Source of the DNA: Dama dama | Taxonomy: Eukaryota > Chordata > Mammalia > Artiodactyla > Cervidae | NCBI RefSeq assembly: GCF_033118175.1 | Contig: NW_026870965.1 | Location: 1,178,001 to 1,242,000 of the forward strand | Length of the DNA stretch: 64,000 nt | Reading direction: 5' to 3' | Shown: positions 37,890 through 50,800 of the stretch, piece after piece | How the letters are laid out: every line of letters starts with the position of its first letter | How positions within the stretch are numbered: the first letter of the stretch is position 1 | Position numbers and translations under genes: made by a program | Notes under the pieces: generated by a model | Told to the model about the DNA's origin: nothing | The model's input: only the letters and a program-made list of their open reading frames with translations | The model's database searches: none

Positions 37890-40198
37890 AGCCTCAAAAG
37901 GTGTGAAAAATATGAAGAGCTTCAAAACCTGTCAAAAATATGAGGAGCATGAAACTGTCTGAAAAATAGGAGTAGCATGACGCGGTGTTGAAAAATATGA
38001 AGAGCCTGAAGTCGTGTGAAAAATATGAAGATCTTCAAAAGGTATGAAAAATATGAAGAGCTTCAAAAGGTGTCAAAAATGAGATGACCATGAAACGGTC
38101 TGAAAAATAGAAGGAGCATGAAGTTGTTTTTGAACAATGAAGAGCCTGAAAAGGTGGGAAGTATATGAAGATTTCAAAAGGTGTCAAAAATATTAGGAGC
38201 ATGAAACGGTCTGAAAAATAGGAGGAGCATGTGACGGTGTTAAAAAGAGTGAAGAGCTTGAAAATGTGTGAAAAATATGAAGAGCTTCAAAAGGTGTGAA
38301 AAATATGAGGAGCATGAAACGGTCTGAAAAAGAGAAGGAGCATGAAGCATTGATGAAAAACATGAGGAGCCTGAAAACGTGTGAAAAATATGAAGAGCTT
38401 CAAAAGGTGTGAAATACATGAGGAGCATGAAACGGTCTGAAAAATAGGAGGACCATGAAGCAGTGTAGAAAAATATGAAGAGCCTGAAAAGGTGTGAAAA
38501 ATATGAAGAGCTTCAAAAGCTTTCAAAAATATGAGGAACATGAAACGGTCGGAAAAATAGGAGCAGCATGAAGTGGTGTTGAAAAACATGAAGAGCCTGA
38601 AAAGGTGTGAAAAATATGAAGAGCTTCAAAAGTTGTGAAAAATAGGAGGAGCATGAAGAGGTGTTGAAAAACATGAAGAGCCTGAAAAGGTGTGAAAAAT
38701 ACGAAGAGCTTCAAAAGGTGTGAAAAATATGAAGAGCTTCAAAAGGTATCAAAAATATGAGGAGCATGAAAAGGTCTGAAAAATACGAGGAGCATGAAGT
38801 GGTGGTAAAAAACATGAAGAGCCTGAAAAGATGTGAAAAATATGAAGAGCTTCAAAATGTGTCAAAAATATGAGGAACATGAAACGGTCTGAAAAACAGG
38901 AGAAGCATGAAGCGGTGTTGAAAAACATGAGGAGCCTGAAAACGTGTGAAAAATATGAAGAGCTTCAAAAATATGAAAAATATGAAGAAATTCAAAAGGT
39001 GTGAATAATATGAAGAGCTTCAAAAGATGTCAAAATTGAGATGAGCATGAAACGGTCTGAAGAAAAGGAGGAGCATGAAGCGGAGTTCACAAAAATGAAG
39101 AGCCTGAAAAGGTGGAAAATATATGAAGAACTTCAAAAGGTGTCAAAAATTTGAGGAGCATGAAACAGTCTGAAAAATAGGAGGAGCATGAATTGGTTTT
39201 GAAAAACATGAAGAGCCTGAAAACATGCGAAATATATGAAGCGCTTCAAAAGGTGTGAAATACATGAGGAGCATGAAACAGTTGAAACATAGGAGGAGCA
39301 TGAAGCGGTGTTCAAAAACACGAAGAGCTTGAAAGGTGTGAAAAATATGAAGAGCTTTAAAAGCTGTCAAAAATATGAGGAGCATGAAACGTTCTGAAAA
39401 ATAGGAGGATCATGAAACGTTGTTCGAAAACATGAAGAGCTTGAAAAGGTGTGAAAAATATTAAGAGCCTCAAAATGTGTCAAAAATATGAGGAGTATGA
39501 AACGGTCTAGAAAATAGCAGGAGCATGAAGTGGTGTTGAAAAAGATGAAGAGCCTGAAAAGGTGTGAAAAATATGAAGAGCTTCAAAAGGAGTCAAATAT
39601 ATGAGGAGCAGGAAACTTTCTGAAAAATAGGAGGAGCATGAAGTGGTGTAGAAAAACATTAAGACCCTGAAAAGGTGTGAAAAATATAAAGTGCTTCAAA
39701 AGGTGTCAAAATATAAGGAGCAGGAAACTGTCTGAAATATAGGAGGAGCATGAAAAGGTGTTAAAAAACATGAAGAGCTTCAAAAAGTGTGAAACATATG
39801 AGGAGCATGAAACGGTCTGAAAAACTGGAGGAGCATGAAGCGTTATTTAAAAATATGAAGAGCCTGAAAAGCTGTGAAATTATGTCAAGCTTCAAAAGGT
39901 GTCAAAAATATGAGGAGCATGAAACGGTATGAAAAATCGGAGGAGCATGAAGCGGTTTTGAAAAACAAGAAGAGCCTGAAAAGGTGTGAAAAATATGAAG
40001 AGCTTCAAAAGGTGGCAAAAATATGAGGAGCATGAAACGGTCTGAAAAATAGGAGTAGAATGAAACGGTGTTGAAATACATGAAGAGCCTGAAGAGGTGT
40101 GAAATATATGAAGAGCTTCAAAAGGTTTCAAAAATATGAGGAGCATGAAACGGTCTGAATAATAGGAGGAGCATGAAGTTGTGTTGAAAAACATGAAG
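37890..40198 (+). repeat. 2,309-bp tandem duplication, copy 2
   Basis: Second copy at constant offset 2,309. Homology stops at about 40199, where GAAGAACCTG replaces GAAGAGCCTC. Since four mismatches in 2.3 kb is far below the difference between neighbouring 113-bp units, this is among the youngest events in the window, unless it is an assembly artefact. Confidence 0.96.
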
Positions 40199-42596
40199 AA
40201 CCTGAAAAGGTGTGAAAAATATGAAGAGGTTCAAAAGGTGTCAAAAATATGAGGAGCATGAAACGGTCTGAAAAATAGGAGGAGCATTAAGCGGTGTAGA
40301 AAAACATGAAGAGCCTGAAAATGTGTGAAACATATGAAGAGCTTCAAAAGGTGTCAAAAATATGAGGAGAATGAAAAGGTCTGAAATATCGGAGGAGCAA
40401 GAAACGGAGTTCAAAAACATGAAGAGCCTGAAAAGGTGTGAAAAATATGAAGAGCTTCAAAATGTGTCATATATATGAGGAGCATGAAACGGTCTGAAAA
40501 ATAGGAGGAGCATGAAGCGGTATTCAAAAACATGAAGAGCCTGAAAAGCTGTGAAATTATGTCTAGCTTCAAAAGGTGTGAAAAATATGAGGAGCAGGAA
40601 ACTGTCTGAAAAATAGTAGGAGCATGAAACGGTGTTAAAGAACATGAAGAGCATGAAAAGGTGTGAAATATATGAAGAGCTTCAAAAGGTGTCAAAAATA
40701 TGAGGGGCATGAAACGGTCTGAAAAATAGGAGGAGGATGAAATGGTGTTAAAAAACATGAAGAGCTTCAAAAGGTGTGAAATATATAAAGAGCTTCAAAA
40801 GGTGTTAAAAATATGAGGAGCAGGAAACGGTCTGAAAAATTGGAGGAGCATGAAGTGTTGTAGAAAAACATGAAGACCCTGAAAAGGTGTGAAAAATATG
40901 AAGAGCTTCAAAAGGTGTCAATATATGAGGAGCATGAAACTCTCTGAAATATAGGAGGAGCATGAAAAGGTGTTAAAAAACATGAAGAGCTTCAAAAGGT
41001 GTGAAGCATATGAGAAGCGGGAAACGATCAGAAAAATAGGAGGAGCATGAAGCCGTGTTGAAAAACATGAAGAGCCTGAAAACCTGTGAAACTTCTGAAG
41101 AGCTTCAAAAGGTGTGAAATATATGAAGAGCTTCAAAAGGTGTGAAAAATATGAGGAGCATGAAACGGTATGAAAAATAGGAGGAGCATGAAACGGTGTG
41201 AAAAAAATGAAGAGCATGAAAAGATGTGACAAATATGAAGAGCTTCAAAAGGTGTGAAAAATATGAGGAGCATGAAATGGTCTGAAAAATAGGAAGAGCA
41301 TGAAGCGGTGTTTAAAAACATGAAGAGCCTGTAAAGGTGTGAAAAATATGAAGAGCTTCAAAAGGTTTGAAAAATATGAAGAGCATGGAACGGTCTGAAA
41401 TATAGGAGGAAGATAAGGCGGAGTTCAAAAACATGAAGAGCCTAAAAATGTGTGACAAATATGAAGAGCTTCAAAAGGTGTCAAAAATATGAGGAGCATG
41501 AAACGGTCTCAAAAATAGGAGGAGCATGAAGCGGTGTTCAAAAATATGGAGAGCCTGAAAAGGTATGAAAAATATGAAGAGCTTCAAACGGTGTCAAAAA
41601 TATGAGGAACATGAAACGGTCTGAAAAACAGAAGGAGCATGAAGCGGTGTTTAAAAACATGAAGAGCCTGAAAAGGTGTGAAAAATATGAAGAGCTTCAA
41701 AAGGTTTGAAAAATATGAAGAGCAGGGAACGGTCTGAAAAATAGGAGGAGATAAAGCGGTGTTCAAAAACATGAAGAGCCTGAAAAGGTGTGACAAATAT
41801 GAAGAGCTTCAAAAGGTGTCAAAAATATGAGGAGCATGAAACGGTCTCAAAAATAGGAGGAGCATGAAGCGGTGTTCAAAAATATGGAGAGCCTGAAAAA
41901 GTATGAAAAATATGAAGAGCTTCAAAAGGTGTCAAAAATATGAGGAGCATGAAACCGTCTGAAAAATAGGAGGAGTATGAAACGGTGTTCAAAAATATGA
42001 AGAGCCTGGAATGGTGTGAAAAATATGAAGAGCCCAAAACGTGTCAAAAATATGAGGAGCATGAAACGTTTTGAAAAATAGGAGGAGCATGAAACGGTGT
42101 TCAAAAATATGAAGAGCCTGGAAATGGTGTGAAAAATATGAGAGCCCCAAAACGTGTGAAAATATGAGGAGCATGAAACGGTCTGAAACATACGAGGAGC
42201 ATGAAGTGGTGTTCAAAAATATAAAGAGCCTGAAAAGGTGTGAAATATATGAAGAGCTTCAAAAGGTGTAAAAAATTTGAGCAGCATGAAACGGTCTGAA
42301 AAATAGGAGGAGCATGAAGTGAAGCTGAAAAACATGAAGTGCCTGAAAAGGTGTGCAAAATATGAAGAGCTTCAAAAGGTGTAAAAAATGAGATGAGCAT
42401 GAAACGGTCTGAAAAATAGGAGGAGCATGAACTAGTGCTGAAAAACATGAAGAGCCTGAAAAGGTGTGAAAAATACGAAAAGCTTCAAAAGGTGTGAAAA
42501 ATATGAGGAGCATGAAACGGTCTGAAAAATAGGAGGAACATGGATCAGTGTTCAAAAACATGAAGAGCCTGAATAGGTGTGCAAAATATTAAGAGC
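40199..42596 (+). repeat. Array with a 339-bp tandem duplication
   Basis: GTTTAAAAACATG-type D variants start at 41311 and 41650 (339 bp = 3 x 113), and TGTGACAAAT at 41451 and 41789 (338 bp). Both copies continue to about 41960 with a TCTCAAAAATAGG form of C and an AATATGGAGAGCC form of A. Near 42000-42170 a shorter tandem pair has AGCCCAAAACG and AGCCCCAAAACG in place of the B start. Several D monomers at 40.7-41.0 kb join directly to B without an A. Confidence 0.88.
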
Positions 42597-45500
42597 TTCA
42601 AAAGGTGTCAAAATTATGAGGAGCATGAAACGGTCTGAAAAATAGGAGGAGCATGAAGCCGTGTTCAAAAACATGAAGAGCCTGAAAAGGTGTGAAAAAT
42701 ATGAAGAGCTTCAAAAAGTGTGAAATACATGAGGAGGATTAAACGGTCTGAAAAATAGGAGGAGCATTAAGCGGTGTTGAAAAACATGAAGGCCTGAAAA
42801 CATGTGAAAAATATGAAGAGCTTCAAAAGGTGTGAAAAATATGAAGAGCTTCAAAAGGTGTGAAATACATGTGGAGCATTAAACGGTCTGAAAAATAGGA
42901 GGAGCATGAAGCGGTGTTGAAAAACATGAAGAGCCTGAAAAGGTGTGAAAAATATGAGGAGCTTCAAAAGGTGTGAAATACATGTGGCGCATTAAACGGT
43001 CTGAAAAACAGGAGGAGCATGAAGCGGTGTGCAAAAACAAGAAGAGCCTGAAAAGGTGTGAAAAATATGAGGAGCTTCAAAAGGTGTGAAATACATGTGG
43101 AGCATTAAACGGTCTGAAAAATAGGAGGAGCATGAAACGGTGATAAAAAATGGAGAGCGTGAAATGGTGTGAAAAATATGAAGAGCTTCAAAATGTGTCA
43201 AATATAAGAGGAGCATGAAACAGTGTTCAAAAACATGAAGAGCCTGAAAAGCTGTGAAAAATATGAAGAGCTTCAAAAGGTGCCAAATATATATGGAGCA
43301 TGAAACGGTCTGAAAAATAGGAGGAGCATGAAGCGGTGTTGAAAAACATGAAGAGCCTGAAAAGGTGTGAAAAATATGAAGAGCTTCAAAAGGTGTCAAA
43401 AATATGAGGAGCATGAAACGAAATGAAAAATAGGAGGAGGATGAAATGGTGTTCAAAAACATGAAGAGCCTGAAAAGGTATGAAAAATATGAAGAGCTTC
43501 AAAACGTCTCAAAAACATGAGGAGCATGAAACCCTATGAAAATAGGAGGAGCATGAAGCAGTGTTCACAAATATGAAGAGCCTGAAAAGGTGGGAAAAAT
43601 ATGAAGTGTTTCAAAACGTGTCCAAAATATGAGGAGCATGAAAAGTTCTGAAAAATAGGAGGAGCATGAAGCGGTGTTGAAAAATATGAAGAGCCTGAAA
43701 AGGTGTGAAAAATATGAAGAGCTTCAAAAGGTGTCAAAAATAAAAGGAGCATGAAATGGTCTGAAAAACAGGAGAAGCATGAAGCGGTGTTCAAAAACCT
43801 GAAGAGCGTGAAAACGTATGAAAAATATGAAGAGCTTCAAACGGTGTGAAATATATGAGGAGCATGAAACGGTCTGAAAAATACGAGGAGCATGAAGCCG
43901 TGTTCAAAAAACTGAAGAACCTGAAAAGTTGTGAAAAATATGAAGAGCTTCATTTGGGTTAAAAATATGAGGAGCATGAAACGGTCTGAAAAATAGGTGG
44001 AGCATGAAGCGGTGTTCCAAAACATTAAGAGCCTGAAAAGGTATGAAAAATATGAAGAGCTTCAAAAAGTGTCAAAAATATGAGGAGCATGAAACGGTCT
44101 GAAAAATAAGAGGAGCATGAAGCCGTGTTCAAAAACCTGAAGAGCATGAAACGGTGTTGAGAAACATGAAGAGCATGAAAAGGTGTGAAAAATATGAAGA
44201 GTTTCAAAATGTATCAAAAATATGAGGAGCATGAAGCGCTCTTTAAAGATATGAAGATCCTGAAAAAGTGTGAAAAATATGAAGAGCTTCAAAAGGTGTC
44301 AAATATAGGAGGAGCATGAAACAGTGTTCAAAAACAAGAAGAGCCTGAAAAGGTGTGAAAAATATGAAGAGCTTCAAAAGGTGTCAAAAATATGAGGAGC
44401 ATGAAACAGTCTGAGAAATAGGAGGAGCATGAAGCGGTGTTCAAAAACATGAAGAGCCTGAAAAGGTGTGAAAAATATGAAGAGCTTCAAAAGGTGTCAA
44501 ATATATGAGGAGCATGAAACGGTCTGAAAAATAGGAGGAGCATGAAGCGGGGTTGAAAAACATGAAGAGCCTGAGAAGGTGTGAAATATGTGAAGAGCTT
44601 TAAAAGGTGTCAAAAATATGAGGAGCACGAAACAGTCTGAAAAATAGGAGGAGTATGAAGTGGTGTTTAAAAACATGAAGAGGCTGAAATGGTGTGAAAA
44701 ATATGAAGAGCTTCAAAAGGTCTCAAAAATATGAGGAGCATGAAACGGTCTGAAAAATAGAAGGAGCATGAAGCGGTGTTGAAAAACATGAAGAGCCTGA
44801 AAAGGTGTGAAAAATATGAAGAGCTTCAAACGGTGTGAAATATATGAGGAGCATGAAACGGTCTGAAAAATACGAGGAGCATGAAGCTGTGTTCAAAAAA
44901 CTGAAGAGCCTGAGAAGTTGTGAAAAATATGAAGAGCTTCATAGGGTTAAAAATATGAGGAGCATGAAACGGTCTGAAAAATAGGAGGAGCATGAAGCGT
45001 TGTTCTAAAATATTAAGAGCCTGAAAAGGTATCAAAAATATGAAGAGCTTCAAAAAGTGTAAAAAATATGAGGAGAATGAAACAGTCTGAAAAATACGAG
45101 GAGCATGAAGCCGTGTTCAAAAACCTGAAGAGCATGAAACGGTGTTGAGACACATGAAGAGCATGAAAAGATGTGAAAAATAAGAAGAGCATGAAAAAGT
45201 GTGAAAAATATAAGGAGCATGAAATGGGCTGAAAAATACGAGGAGTATGAAGCCGTGTTCAAAAACCTGAAGAGCCTGAAAAGGTGTGAAAAATATGAAG
45301 AGCTTCAAAAGGTGTCAAAGTTATGAGGAGCATGAAACAGTCTGAAAAATAGGAGGAGCATGAAACGGTGTTCAAAAACATGAAGAGCCTGTAAGCTGTG
45401 AAAAATATGAAGAGCATGAAAATGTGTGAAAAATATGAGGAGCATGAAACTGTGTTCAAAAAAATGCAGAGCCTGAAAAGGTGTGAAAAATATGAAGAAA

Positions 45501-47599
45501 TTCAAAACGTGTCAAAAATATGAGGAGCATGAAACTGTCTGAAAATAGGAGGAGCATGAAGCGGTGTTGAAAAACATGAAGAGCCTGAAAAGGTGTAAAA
45601 TATATGAAGAGCTTCAAAAGGTGTCAAAAATATGAGGAGCATGAAACCTATTGAAAAATAGGAGGAGCATGAAGCGGTGTTAGAAAACCTAAAGAGCCTG
45701 AAAAGGTGTGAAACATATGAAGAGCTTCAAAAGGTGTGTAAAATATGAGGAGCATGAAACGGTCTGAAATATAGGAGGAGCATGAAACGGTGTTCAAAAA
45801 CATGAAGAGGCTGAAAAGGTGTGAAAAATATGAAGAGCTTCAAAACGTGTCAAAAATATGAGGAGCAGGAAACAGTTTGAAAAAATGGAGGAGCATGAAT
45901 CGGTGTTCAAAAACATGAAGAGCCTGAAAAGTTCTGTAAAATATGAAGAGCTTCAAAAGGTGTGCAAAATATGAGGAGCATGAAACGGTCTCAAAAATAG
46001 GAGGAGCATGAAGCGGTGCTGAAAAACATGAAGAGCCTGAAAAGGTGTGAAAAATACGAAGAGCTTCAAAATGTATCAAAAATATGAGGAGCATGAAGCG
46101 CTGTTTAAAAACATGAAGAGCCTGAAAAAGTGTGAAAAATATGAAGAGCTTAAAACGGTGTCAAATATAGGAGGAACATGAAACAGTGTTCAAAATCATG
46201 AAGAGCCTGAAAAGGTGTGAAAAATATGAAGAGCTTCAAAAGGTTCAAAAAATATGTGGAGCATGAAACGGTCAGAAAAATAGGAGGAGCATGAAGCGGT
46301 GTTCAAAAACATGAAGAGCCTGAAAAGGTGTGAAAAATATAAATAGCTTCAAAAGGTGTGAAAAATATGAGGAGCATTAAACGGTCTGAAAAATACGAGG
46401 AGCATGAAGTGGTGTTGAAAAACATGAAGAGCCTGAAAAGCGGTGAAAAATATGAGGAGCTTGAAAAAGTGTCAAAAATATGAGGAGCATGAAACGGTCA
46501 GAAAAATAGGAGGAGCATGAAGCGGTGTTGAAAAAAGGTAGAGCCTGAAAAGGTGTGAAAAATATGAAGACTTCAAAAGTTGTCAAAAATATGAGGAGCA
46601 TGAAACGGTCTGAAAAATAGGAGGAGCATGAAGCGGTGTTGAAAAATATTAAGAGCCTGAAAAGGTGTGAAAAATATGAAGAGCTTCAAAATGTGTTCAA
46701 AAATATGAGGAGCATGAAACGGTCTGAAAAATAGGAGGAGCATGAAGCGGTGTTGAAAAAAAAGAAAAGCCTGAAAATGTGTGAAAAATATGAAGACTTT
46801 CAAAAGGTGTGTAAAATATGAAGATCATGAAACGATCTGAAAAATAGGAGGAGCATGAAGCGGTTTTGAAAAACATGAAGAGCCTGAAAAGGTGTGAAAA
46901 ATATGAAGAGCTTCAAAATGTGTTCAAAAATATGTGGAGCATGAAACGGTCAGAAAAATAAGAGGAGCATGAAGCGGTGTTGAAAAACATGAAGAGCCTG
47001 AAAATGTGTTTAAAATATGAAGAGCTTCAAAAGATGTCACAAATAGGAGGAGCATGAAACTGTGTTCAAAAACATGAAGAGTCTGAACAGGTGTGAAAAA
47101 TATGAAAGCTTCAAAAGGTGCCAAAAATATGAGGAGCATGAAACGGACTGAAAAATAGGAGGATCATGAGGCGGTGTTAAGAACATGAAGAGCCTGAAAA
47201 GGTGTGTAAAATATGAAGAGCTTCAAAAGATGTGAAAAACATGAAGAGCTTCAAAAGGTGTCAAAAATGAGAGGAGCATGAAACTGTCTGAAAAATATGA
47301 GGAGTATGAAACGGTGTTGAAAAACATGAAGAGCCTGAAAACGTGTGAAAAATATGAAGACGTTCAAAAGGTGTCAAAAATATGAGGAGCATGAAACGAT
47401 CTGAAAATTAGGAGGAGCATGAAGCGGTGTTGAAAAACATTAAGAGCCTGAAACGGTGTGAAAAATATGAAGAGCTTCAAAAGTTGTCACAAATAGGAGG
47501 AGCATGAAAAGGTGTTCAAAAACATGAAGAGCCTGAACAGGTGTGAAAAATATGAAGAGCTTCAAAAAGTGTCAAATATATGAAGAGCTTGAAACGGTC
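42597..47599 (+). repeat. 5-kb segmental duplication, copy 1
   Basis: Matches 47900-53241. The offset is 5,303 bp up to about 44285 and 5,642 bp after it; the 339-bp change is one three-tetramer duplication present only in copy 2. Private markers include TACATGTGGAGCATTAAACGG units repeated at 113 bp (42.87-43.1 kb), GCTTCATTTGGGTTAAAAAT near 43949 and GCTTCATAGGGTTAAAAAT near 44936. Few differences are visible; one is a CpG site (ATGAAATGG near 43443, ATGAAACGG near 48746). Confidence 0.94.
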
Positions 47600-47899
47600 T
47601 GAAAAATAGGAGGAGCATGAAGCGGGGTTGAAAAACATGAAGAGCCTGAGAAGGTGTGAAATATGTGAAGAGCTTTAAAAGGTGTCAAAAATATGAGGAG
47701 CACGAAACAGTCTGAAAAATAGGAGGAGTATGAAGTGGTGTTTAAAAACATGAAGAGGCTGAAATGGTGTGAAAAATATGAAGAGCTTCAAAAGGTCTCA
47801 AAAATATGAGGAGCATGAAACGGTCTGAAAAATAGAAGGAGCATGAAGCGGTGTTGAAAAACATGAAGAGCCTGAAAAGGTGTGAAAAATATGAAGAGC
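47595..47899 (+). repeat. Junction segment, extra copy of 44520-44822
   Basis: Between the two 5-kb copies lies about 300 bp that matches 44520-44822 at offset 3,075 (the GAAGCGGGGTTG variant of D and the GTGAAATATGTGAAGAGC form). It shows that the duplication junction is composite, made by more than one exchange. The same segment occurs a third time near 50162-50464. Confidence 0.9.
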
Positions 47900-50800
47900 T
47901 TCAAAAGGTGTCAAAATTATGAGGAGCATGAAACGGTCTGAAAAATAGGAGGAGCATGAAGCCGTGTTCAAAAACATGAAGAGCCTGAAAAGGTGTGAAA
48001 AATATGAAGAGCTTCAAAAAGTGTGAAATACATGAGGAGGATTAAACGGTCTGAAAAATAGGAGGAGCATTAAGCGGTGTTGAAAAACATGAAGGCCTGA
48101 AAACATGTGAAAAATATGAAGAGCTTCAAAAGGTGTGAAAAATATGAAGAGCTTCAAAAGGTGTGAAATACATGTGGAGCATTAAACGGTCTGAAAAATA
48201 GGAGGAGCATGAAGCGGTGTTGAAAAACATGAAGAGCCTGAAAAGGTGTGAAAAATATGAGGAGCTTCAAAAGGTGTGAAATACATGTGGCGCATTAAAC
48301 GGTCTGAAAAACAGGAGGAGCATGAAGCGGTGTGCAAAAACAAGAAGAGCCTGAAAAGGTGTGAAAAATATGAGGAGCTTCAAAAGGTGTGAAATACATG
48401 TGGAGCATTAAACGGTCTGAAAAATAGGAGGAGCATGAAACGGTGATAAAAAATGGAGAGCGTGAAATGGTGTGAAAAATATGAAGAGCTTCAAAATGTG
48501 TCAAATATAAGAGGAGCATGAAACAGTGTTCAAAAACATGAAGAGCCTGAAAAGCTGTGAAAAATATGAAGAGCTTCAAAAGGTGCCAAATATATATGGA
48601 GCATGAAACGGTCTGAAAAATAGGAGGAGCATGAAGCGGTGTTGAAAAACATGAAGAGCCTGAAAAGGTGTGAAAAATATGAAGAGCTTCAAAAGGTGTC
48701 AAAAATATGAGGAGCATGAAACGAAATGAAAAATAGGAGGAGGATGAAACGGTGTTCAAAAACATGAAGAGCCTGAAAAGGTATGAAAAATATGAAGAGC
48801 TTCAAAACGTCTCAAAAACATGAGGAATATGAAACCCTATGAAAATAGGAGGAGCATGAAGCAGTGTTCACAAATATGAAGAGCCTGAAAAGGTGGGAAA
48901 AATATGAAGTGTTTCAAAACGTGTCCAAAATATGAGGAGCATGAAAAGTTCTGAAAAATAGGAGGAGCATGAAGCGGTGTTGAAAAATATGAAGAGCCTG
49001 AAAAGGTGTGAAAAATATGAAGAGCTTCAAAAGGTGTCAAAAATAAAAGGAGCATGAAATGGTCTGAAAAACAGGAGAAGCATGAAGCGGTGTTCAAAAA
49101 CCTGAAGAGCGTGAAAACGTATGAAAAATATGAAGAGCTTCAAACGGTGTGAAATATATGAGGAGCATGAAACGGTCTGAAAAATACGAGGAGCATGAAG
49201 CCGTGTTCAAAAAACTGAAGAACCTGAAAAGTTGTGAAAAATATGAAGAGCTTCATTTGGGTTAAAAATATGAGGAGCATGAAACGGTCTGAAAAATAGG
49301 TGGAGCATGAAGCGGTGTTCCAAAACATTAAGAGCCTGAAAAGGTATGAAAAATATGAAGAGCTTCAAAAAGTGTCAAAAATATGAGGAGCATGAAACGG
49401 TCTGAAAAATAAGAGGAGCATGAAGCCGTGTTCAAAAACCTGAAGAGCATGAAACGGTGTTGAGAAACATGAAGAGCATGAAAAGGTGTGAAAAATATGA
49501 AGAGTTTCAAAATGTATCAAAAATATGAGGAGCATGAAGCGCTCTTTAAAGATATGAAGATCCTGAAAAAGTGTGAAAAATATGAAGAGCTTCATTCGGG
49601 TTAAAAATATGAGGAGCATGAAACGGTCTGAAAAATAGGTGGAGCATGAAGCGGTGTTCCAAAACATTAAGAGCCTGAAAAGGTATGAAAAATATGAAGA
49701 GCTTCAAAAAGTGTCAAAAATATGAGGAGCATGAAACGGTCTGAAAAATAAGAGGAGCATGAAGCCGTGTTCAAAAACCTGAAGAGCATGAAACGGTGTT
49801 GAGAAACATGAAGAGCATGAAAAGGTGTGAAAAATATGAAGAGTTTCAAAATGTATCAAAAATATGAGGAGCATGAAGCGCTCTTTAAAGATATGAAGAT
49901 CCTGAAAAAGTGTGAAAAATATGAAGAGCTTCAAAAGGTGTCAAATATAGGAGGAGCATGAAACAGTGTTCAAAAACAAGAAGAGCCTGAAAAGGTGTGA
50001 AAAATATGAAGAGCTTCAAAAGGTGTCAAAAATATGAGGAGCATGAAACAGTCTGAGAAATAGGAGGAGCATGAAGCGGTGTTCAAAAACATGAAGAGCC
50101 TGAAAAGGTGTGAAAAATATGAAGAGCTTCAAAAGGTGTCAAATATATGAGGAGCATGAAACGGTCTGAAAAATAGGAGGAGCATGAAGCGGGGTTGAAA
50201 AACATGAAGAGCCTGAGAAGGTGTGAAATATGTGAAGAGCTTTAAAAGGTGTCAAAAATATGAGGAGCACGAAACAGTCTGAAAAATAGGAGGAGTATGA
50301 AGTGGTGTTTAAAAACATGAAGAGGCTGAAATGGTGTGAAAAATATGAAGAGCTTCAAAAGGTCTCAAAAATATGAGGAGCATGAAACGGTCTGAAAAAT
50401 AGAAGGAGCATGAAGCGGTGTTGAAAAACATGAAGAGCCTGAAAAGGTGTGAAAAATATGAAGAGCTTCAAACGGTGTGAAATATATGAGGAGCATGAAA
50501 CGGTCTGAAAAATACGAGGAGCATGAAGCTGTGTTCAAAAAACTGAAGAGCCTGAGAAGTTGTGAAAAATATGAAGAGCTTCATAGGGTTAAAAATATGA
50601 GGAGCATGAAACGGTCTGAAAAATAGGAGGAGCATGAAGCGTTGTTCTAAAATATTAAGAGCCTGAAAAGGTATCAAAAATATGAAGAGCTTCAAAAAGT
50701 GTAAAAAATATGAGGAGAATGAAACAGTCTGAAAAATACGAGGAGCATGAAGCCGTGTTCAAAAACCTGAAGAGCATGAAACGGTGTTGAGACACATGAA

